Assembly (NCBI GenBank): GCA_024641745.1
Contig: JAHECL010000003.1
Span: forward strand, 1-56,823
DNA from: Gemmatimonadota bacterium
GTDB taxonomy: Bacteria; Gemmatimonadota; Gemmatimonadetes; Gemmatimonadales; GWC2-71-9
DNA: 56,823 nt
Direction: 5' to 3'
Under the pieces are notes generated by a model. It searched no databases and was not told where the DNA came from. It worked only from the letters and a program-made list of their open reading frames with translations. The translations under genes were made by a program, and so were the position numbers. Numbering within the stretch: position 1 is the stretch's first letter; every line of letters begins with the position of its first letter. Below are positions 51,673 through 56,823 of this stretch, piece after piece.

Positions 51673-54291
51673 CTATCGCCCCCCACCGGCGCCCCGCACG
51701 ACCCCCTCTGCCCGCCGCTCCGGCCGCAGGGACGCGCGCGCCACCTCCCACACCGCCTCCGCCGTCACGCGACGGTAGGGCGCCGCCGGATCCTCCAGTT
51801 CACCCAGTCCCTCCCCGAGCATCCATGCATCCACAATCTCCGCGGCGAGGTGCCCGGCGCTCTGGCGCTGCACCGCCGCCTGGCCCGCCAGGTAGCCGAC
51901 CGCCCGGGTCAGCTCGTCGGGGGCGACCGCCTCGCCGGCGAAGCGCGCCAGCTCCTCGAGCATCGCCGCCCGCGCCTCTGCCTCCCGTTCCGGCGCCATC
52001 GCGATGTAGGTCCCGAGCGCACCGGCACGCTGGCGGGGCCAGGCGAAGGCGAGCACCGTGTACGCGAGCGAGCGCTGGTCACGCAGGGTGTCGAACAGGC
52101 GGCCGCCGAGGCCGCTGGCGATGGCCGCCCACACCTCGGCGGCATGCCGCGCCGGATCGCCGCGTCGCGGCCCGGGAAAGAGCATCGCGAACGCCGACTG
52201 CGCCTTCCCGAGTTCCGCGAGCAGTTCCACCGGGGCGGACGCCGGCTGCCAGCGGATCGCCGCCGGGGCCGCGGGTGGAACGCCCTGCCAATCGCGGAAC
52301 ACCGCGGCGAGCTGGTCGGCGGCGCGGTCGGGGTCGATGTCGCCGACCGCCACGACCGTCAGGCGGTTGCCCCGCAGCGCCTCCCGGTGCCACGCCGCCA
52401 CCCGGGCGGGGGAGAGTTCGCGCAGCGTCTCCTCGAGGCCCCCGGCCGGCAACCCGTAGGACGACTCCCCGAAGGCCCCGCGAAAGGCGAGCTGGAAGGG
52501 GAACCGGAAGGTGTCGTCCCTCACCTGGCGTGCCTCCTCCACCATGAGCTCCCGCTCCCGGGTGACCTCCCCGGGCTCGAAGCGCGGCTCCTGCATGACG
52601 GTCCGGAGGAGCGCCGCCGCCGGGCCCAGCCGGTCGGCCATGACGGTGGTGCCCATGCCGAGTCGATCGATCGCCACCGAGGAGCCGAGACTGCCGCCGA
52701 GTCGCTCGAACGCGAGGGCCAGCTGCTCCGCGTCGTAGGCGCCGGCGCCGCGAATGGCGCTCCGCAGGGCGAGCGAGCCCAGCCCCGCCTCCGCCAGCTG
52801 CTCGGTCCCGGCACCCGCCACGTGGACGCCGAGGGCCACCGCCGGCACGCCGGCCTTCCGGCGCACGAGGAGGTCGGCGCCCTCGAGCGCGACATGCAGC
52901 ACCTCGGCCCGCCGGGCCCCCGCAGGACGTCCGTTGAGGGGAGGGATCGCGGATGCCGGCTCCGGCTGCGCGATCGGCCGCGCCGGCGCGTCCACGCGGA
53001 AGGCGGCCGACAGGTGGGCCGCCGCGAGGTCGTCGCCCCGCCCATCGGGGAGGTAGGCCACCGCACCCACGGCGTCGGGCCGCAGGTACTGCCGGGCCAC
53101 GCGCCGGACGTCGTCCGGAGTGACGGCCGCCAGCTGGGCAAACTCCTCGTCGAGCAGCGCGACGTCGCGCAGCGCCTCGGCGGAGGCGAGCGCACTCGCC
53201 CGGCCATCCATCGTCTCGAGGGACCGGGACCACCGGGTCAGGAGGAGCGCGCGGGCGCGTTCGAGGTCGGAGTCGGATGGACCCGCGGCGCGCAGGGCGA
53301 GCACCGCGCGGGCGATCTCGTCCAGGGCCGCTGGCACCCGCTCCGCCTCGAGCTCCGCGCCGATGCTGAATATTCCGACCTCCGTCGGCGCATAGTGATA
53401 GGCCGACACGCCGGTGGCCAGGCCCGGCGCCCGGACGGCCCGGTACAGCCAGGATCCGCGCCCGCTGCCCAGCACCGCGGCCGCCAGGTCGAGCGCCGGC
53501 ACGTCGGCGTGGAGCGCCGGCACCGTGCGCCATCCAAGGACCAGGTGGGCCGACGTGATCGGCCCCCGGAGGGTCCGGGCGCGCAGTTCGCGACGGGCCG
53601 GCTCCTCCGGCGAGGGGTCCAGCGCCGCAGGGTGGGCGGGCCAGTCGGCATAGCGGACGCGCGCCGCGCGCAGGGCCTCCACCGGGTCGATGTCTCCGAC
53701 GATCGCCACGATGGTGCGAGCGGGCACGTAGCGCGACGCGTAATAGCCGGCCACATCCTCCCGCGTGAACCCCGCGAGCGCCGCTTCGGTGCCGATGCGC
53801 CAGCGCCGGATCCGGTGCCGGTCAAAGAGCACCTCGTGCAGCGTCTCGTGCGCCAGTGCGCCGGGTGAATCCAGCTTCCGCTTCGCTTCCTGGATGATGA
53901 CCTGGAGCTCGCGCGCGAGTTCCTCGCGATCGAGCGAGGCATGCTGCAGCGCATCGGCCTGGATGTCGAGCGCCGTCCCGAGCCGGTCCGCCGGCAGGGT
54001 CACATAGTAGGTGGTGTAGTCGTAGGCGGTGCCGGCGTTGAGGTAGCCGCCGGCCGCTTTCGTCTGGCGCGCCACCTCACCGACCCCGCGCGTCGGGGTC
54101 CCCTTGAAGAACATGTGCTCCAGCACATGGCTGATGCCGCCCCAGCGATCGGGTTCATCGAAGAACCCCGCCTTGACGTGGGTCACGACGGCGACGGCGG
54201 GGGCGGAGGCCTCGCGCTGCGCGAGGAGGGTGAGCCCGTTCGGGAGGACCTCACGGACGACGCCCGCGGTCCAGGAGGGAGTGGAGGTCAT
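51673..54291 (-). CDS. Double-domain M16 metallopeptidase (insulinase/pitrilysin family)
   Basis: An 872-residue protein formed by two fused M16 units. The first is catalytic: inverted zinc motif His55-x2-Glu58-His59 (HVLEHMFF) and third ligand Glu135 (IIQEAKRK). The second unit, from about residue 440, lacks the HxxEH motif and is the usual inactive partner that closes the chamber. No signal peptide is apparent, so it may be cytosolic, unlike many family members. ATG 54291 directly precedes the conserved LPNGLTLLAQRE strand. The stop lies 1 nt before the next gene's start. A GC palindrome lies in the gap upstream. Confidence 0.92.
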   Translation of the reverse strand: MTSTPSWTAGVVREVLPNGLTLLAQREASAPAVAVVTHVKAGFFDEPDRWGGISHVLEHMFFKGTPTRGVGEVARQTKAAGGYLNAGTAYDYTTYYVTLPADRLGTALDIQADALQHASLDREELARELQVIIQEAKRKLDSPGALAHETLHEVLFDRHRIRRWRIGTEAALAGFTREDVAGYYASRYVPARTIVAIVGDIDPVEALRAARVRYADWPAHPAALDPSPEEPARRELRARTLRGPITSAHLVLGWRTVPALHADVPALDLAAAVLGSGRGSWLYRAVRAPGLATGVSAYHYAPTEVGIFSIGAELEAERVPAALDEIARAVLALRAAGPSDSDLERARALLLTRWSRSLETMDGRASALASAEALRDVALLDEEFAQLAAVTPDDVRRVARQYLRPDAVGAVAYLPDGRGDDLAAAHLSAAFRVDAPARPIAQPEPASAIPPLNGRPAGARRAEVLHVALEGADLLVRRKAGVPAVALGVHVAGAGTEQLAEAGLGSLALRSAIRGAGAYDAEQLALAFERLGGSLGSSVAIDRLGMGTTVMADRLGPAAALLRTVMQEPRFEPGEVTRERELMVEEARQVRDDTFRFPFQLAFRGAFGESSYGLPAGGLEETLRELSPARVAAWHREALRGNRLTVVAVGDIDPDRAADQLAAVFRDWQGVPPAAPAAIRWQPASAPVELLAELGKAQSAFAMLFPGPRRGDPARHAAEVWAAIASGLGGRLFDTLRDQRSLAYTVLAFAWPRQRAGALGTYIAMAPEREAEARAAMLEELARFAGEAVAPDELTRAVGYLAGQAAVQRQSAGHLAAEIVDAWMLGEGLGELEDPAAPYRRVTAEAVWEVARASLRPERRAEGVVRGAGGGR

Positions 54292-54326
54292 GCTGAAAGG
54301 TATGCGAACAGGGGCGGGATGCACGC

Positions 54327-54344
54327 GGGGCCCGCGCGGGCCCC
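54327..54344 (-). other. 18-nt GC palindrome between TPR and M16 genes
   Basis: GGGGCCC-GCGC-GGGCCCC, a perfect palindrome in the 77-nt gap. Without T residues it is a poor intrinsic terminator; partial attenuation between the two genes is possible. Confidence 0.4.
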
Positions 54345-54368
54345 GGGATGCCGTGGTGCGAGTGGAGC

Positions 54369-55487
54369 CTACTGGATGATGCGGAGAACCCCGGCTTCGG
54401 AGCTGCCGCGAATGAACGCCTCGGCGTCGGTGACCGGAATGACGATGCCGGTTTCGGCCTGCCCGCGCCGGGCGAGGCCCGCCATGAATTCCACGAGCGA
54501 GGCACCCGCCGCCTGGTGGTCGGCGGCCTTCATCTGGAGGAGGATTTCTTCCCAGGTGCCGTTGAAGAGATGGCCGGACAGCGTCGCCACCAGGTGCGAT
54601 TCCCCGACGTTGGGCCGCTTCTGCATCGCCTGGAGTTCGGTGAGCAGGGTGCCGAAGAGCTCCAGCTGGTTCGGGTCGCGCAGCGTCCCGTCCGGCAGCA
54701 GCGCCTCCATCTCCGCCAGCAGCATGTCGATGGAGTCGGGTTCCGCGGCCACCTCGCCGAGGCGCGCCAGCCACGGCACGAGTTCCGGGTCGTCGTCCGG
54801 CAGGCGGAAGAGCGACTTCTTGAGCTCGATGTAGCGCCAGAGCGCCAGCTCGTCGAAGTGCTCCTCGGGCTGGGTGCGCTCCAGATGGTGCAGCGCCGCC
54901 TCCGACTCCCCGCGATCGTAGAGGAGGTTGGCGAGGTAGACGCGCGCTTCGGCGTAGGTCGGGTCGATTTCCAGGGCGCGCCGAAGCCAGTAGAGCGCGC
55001 CGCTCTCGTTGCCGAGCCGGTGCGAGGCGTAACCGACGCAGGCGGCGGCTTCCGGCGAGTCGGGATGGGCGGAGACCGCGAACTCGAAGAACCGGTGCGC
55101 CTGCGCGAGAAGTCCCTCGCGAAAGAGCGCGCGGCCGAGTTGCAGCATCAGCTCATGATCCTCGCGGAACCCAAGCGCCACCACGCGCTCGAAGGCGGCG
55201 AGGGCTCCGCCACGATCACCGATCTTGAGCAGGGATTCGCCGATACCGGCGAGGGCGTCTTCGTGGTCGGGGTCGCGGGCCAGCGCACGTTCGAAGCTGC
55301 GTCGTGCCCAGGCGTATTCCTCGCGGGCGAGGTAGGCGTAGGCCATGCCCACATGCAGTTCGACCGCTTGCGGGTAGAGCGTCACCCCGACGCGGAGGAG
55401 ATCCAGTGCTTCGTCGTAGCGGCCTTCGTTATAGAGGGAATGGGCGTTCTCGTCGTATTCGTCGGAGCTCAGAAAGCTTTCCGACAT
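54369..55487 (-). CDS. Tetratricopeptide-repeat protein
   Basis: A 372-residue soluble protein. About six TPR units span residues 10-215 (for example YNEGRYDEALDLLRVGVTLYPQ, AREEYAWARRSFERALARDPDHEDALAGIGESLLK, YWLRRALEIDPTYAEARVYLANLLYDRGE). The C-terminal 150 residues form a different helical domain of unknown type. No signal peptide. It is a protein-interaction scaffold; partner unknown. SD GGAGG 9 nt before the ATG at 55487. First gene of the minus-strand unit with the M16 peptidase. Confidence 0.9.
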   Translation of the reverse strand: MSESFLSSDEYDENAHSLYNEGRYDEALDLLRVGVTLYPQAVELHVGMAYAYLAREEYAWARRSFERALARDPDHEDALAGIGESLLKIGDRGGALAAFERVVALGFREDHELMLQLGRALFREGLLAQAHRFFEFAVSAHPDSPEAAACVGYASHRLGNESGALYWLRRALEIDPTYAEARVYLANLLYDRGESEAALHHLERTQPEEHFDELALWRYIELKKSLFRLPDDDPELVPWLARLGEVAAEPDSIDMLLAEMEALLPDGTLRDPNQLELFGTLLTELQAMQKRPNVGESHLVATLSGHLFNGTWEEILLQMKAADHQAAGASLVEFMAGLARRGQAETGIVIPVTDAEAFIRGSSEAGVLRIIQ

Positions 55488-55618
55488 CGGCGGTCCCTCC
55501 GGAGGCAGGTTGCACCAAAGTAGGACAGGGAGGGGACCGTCCGCAAGAGTCGGGATGACAGGGAGTTGCGCCTCAGGTTCGTGCCCGGACACCATCGCCG
55601 CCGCCCGCCTACTCGCCC

Positions 55619-56386
55619 TCAACGGCACTCGCGCGCGAGCCGGCGCACCCGGATCTCCTGGGTCAGCGCGCTCCGTCCCTCCCCAGCGGAAAATTCGAGG
55701 GTGGCCGTGACGGAGCTTTCCCATTCCAGCGGCCCGTCCCCGCCCCGCCAGGAGAGCCGCCCGTCCTCCCGCTCACTTCGATGGACCACGAGCGTCGAGT
55801 CCCCGACAGCGACGCCCTCATCCCACGCCTCGCGCCGGACCCAGCGGTAGCGCTGCACCGTCCCGCCCGCGGCGGTACTGTCCGCGAGCCGCCAGATCGT
55901 CAATCCGCCCTCGCCCGACCAGTCAGCGCCCGGCTCGATCGGCGTTGGGGGGAGCGGGGGGAAGAAATGGAGCGGGAGGCGCGCGAAGTCGAACAGGTCC
56001 CGCATCGCCGACGGGGTGAACGGCGCCGTCAGGGCCAGGTAGTCTCCCTGCGGGTCGAGACGGCCGCCGTATCGGCCGCCGATGAGGCCGTCGGTCTCCG
56101 GCGCCTCTCGTCCCTCCGGCCCGTCCCGGAACACGGCGAGACTGTCGAACCAGGCCTCGATCACGAGACCGGCGCTGTCGGCCGCGGCCCGCACCGCCAG
56201 CACGCCGTCCCGGCCGAGGGTCTCGGACCGGCGCTCCGCCCCGAAGCGCGACTCGACCTCGCCGCGCACCGACTCGGCAAACCGCGAACAGGCGAGGGTG
56301 CGCACGTCGTAGACCGGCGCCTGCGCCCGGCCGGCCGACGGCGCCAGCAGGAGGACAAGGAGGAGGAGCGGGCGGGGCGCTTGCAT
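55619..56386 (-). CDS. Exported hypothetical protein
   Basis: A 255-residue exported protein (signal peptide PLLLLVLLLAPSAGRAQ). The mature part is beta-rich with repeated charged turns (VRGEVESRFGAERRSETLGRDG, ADSTAAGGTVQRYRWVRREAW). One or two cysteines (Cys33, Cys254) might pair. I recognise no family. It stands alone on the minus strand, divergent from the amidohydrolase gene with a 65-nt gap and 131 nt before the TPR gene start. Nothing else is seen in that 131-nt gap. Confidence 0.7.
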   Translation of the reverse strand: MQAPRPLLLLVLLLAPSAGRAQAPVYDVRTLACSRFAESVRGEVESRFGAERRSETLGRDGVLAVRAAADSAGLVIEAWFDSLAVFRDGPEGREAPETDGLIGGRYGGRLDPQGDYLALTAPFTPSAMRDLFDFARLPLHFFPPLPPTPIEPGADWSGEGGLTIWRLADSTAAGGTVQRYRWVRREAWDEGVAVGDSTLVVHRSEREDGRLSWRGGDGPLEWESSVTATLEFSAGEGRSALTQEIRVRRLARECR

Positions 56387-56451
56387 CTCCGCGAATCTGG
56401 CGGCATCCTCAGTCGTTGTCCAACCGGTTTCTCCCGCATCCCGAGCCCCCC

Positions 56452-56823
56452 ATGCGACGCACCACCCTCCTCCTTGCCTGCACCGTGGCGTTCTCCCTGC
56501 CTGCCGCGGCGCAGCAGCCGGATGCCGCCCGCACCCTGGTGCACGCCGGCCGGCTCATCGACGGCACCGGCGCCCCCGTGCGCACCGACCAGGGCATTCT
56601 CATTGAGGCCGGCCGGATCACCGCCGTCGGCCCATGGGGAGCGCTCGCCTCCCGCGCCGACGGGGCGGCCCTCATCGACCTCAGCCGGCAGACGGTGCTC
56701 CCCGGCCTGATCGACGCCCACACCCACCTCCTCCTGCAGGGCGACATCACCGCCGCCGAGTACGACGACCAGGTGCTGAAGGAGTCGACTCCCTACCGGA
56801 CCATCCGGGCGGTGGCGGCGGGC
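56452..56823 (+). CDS. Exported amidohydrolase-family protein, partial
   Basis: The first 124 codons of a gene that runs off the right edge. Signal peptide (LLLACTVAFSLPAAAQ), then the amidohydrolase N-terminal composite domain (LVHAGRLIDGTGAPV, ILIEAGRITAVGP) and the first metal-binding strand VLPGLIDAHTH, with the HxH pair. This is typical of secreted Xaa-Pro dipeptidase or imidazolonepropionase-like amidohydrolases. Substrate and remaining ligands lie outside the window. Confidence 0.9.
   Translation, partial: MRRTTLLLACTVAFSLPAAAQQPDAARTLVHAGRLIDGTGAPVRTDQGILIEAGRITAVGPWGALASRADGAALIDLSRQTVLPGLIDAHTHLLLQGDITAAEYDDQVLKESTPYRTIRAVAAG

Overview
The window is high-GC (roughly two thirds G+C by eye), gene-dense bacterial chromosome. 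It carries Gram-negative outer-membrane genes (LptF/LptG, TonB-dependent receptors, BamA-type aromatic C-termini). It also has SprA-like, PorV/PorQ-like and GWxTD proteins, Oar-like receptors with carboxypeptidase-regulatory domains, and many lipoproteins. This mix fits Gemmatimonadota best; that is an inference from family content, not from a marker gene. No rRNA, tRNA, CRISPR array, phage, transposase or integrase was seen. Nearly all neighbours in an operon overlap by 1-11 nt (ATGA, GTGA, TGATG), so translational coupling is pervasive.

Layout. (1) 1-7143, minus: start of a ComEA-like protein, an M28 peptidase and a 2015-residue SprA-like translocon. (2) 7232-9897, plus: lptF-lptG. (3) 9984-14674, minus: Oar-like receptor and APC amino-acid transporter. 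(4) 14762-19001, plus: ctaB, an ABC exporter and an arylsulfotransferase-like lipoprotein. (5) 19115-30280, minus: a five-gene secretion/cell-surface operon of TonB-dependent receptor, 1317-residue secreted protein with a C-terminal sorting-type domain, PorV-like protein, GWxTD protein and PPC-type lipoprotein, behind a consensus-like promoter. (6) 30645-32464, minus: V4R-like protein and M24 peptidase. (7) 32572-39380, plus: ECF sigma factor, anti-sigma factor, DUF92 protein, lipoprotein, then FAD oxidoreductase, flavin reductase, methyltransferase, SRPBCC cyclase-like protein and ketosynthase in overlapping frames, then an aquaporin. (8) 39462-42418, minus: STAS protein, receiver domain and ccmABCD. 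(9) 42812-44764, plus: acs. (10) 44765-49751, minus: DsbA-like, VKOR and two tandem kup genes. (11) 49956-50228, plus: a small unknown gene. (12) 50266-55487, minus: TPR protein, double M16 peptidase, CDP-alcohol phosphatidyltransferase, OsmC protein and small exported protein. (13) 55619 to the end: an exported unknown and the start of an amidohydrolase.

How they work together. Regions 1 and 5 together look like a type IX-like secretion and outer-surface module: SprA-type pore, PorV-type shuttle and a cargo with a FlgD/Por-type tail. Region 7 reads as one transcription unit for an uncharacterised lipid- or polyketide-like metabolite, headed by its own sigma/anti-sigma pair. Heme O synthase, the cytochrome c maturation ABC system and DsbA/VKOR indicate an aerobic respiratory chain with c-type cytochromes and an oxidising periplasm. 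Starts were chosen from ribosome-binding sites, signal peptides and overlaps; all names rest on motif recognition by eye, without database searches.
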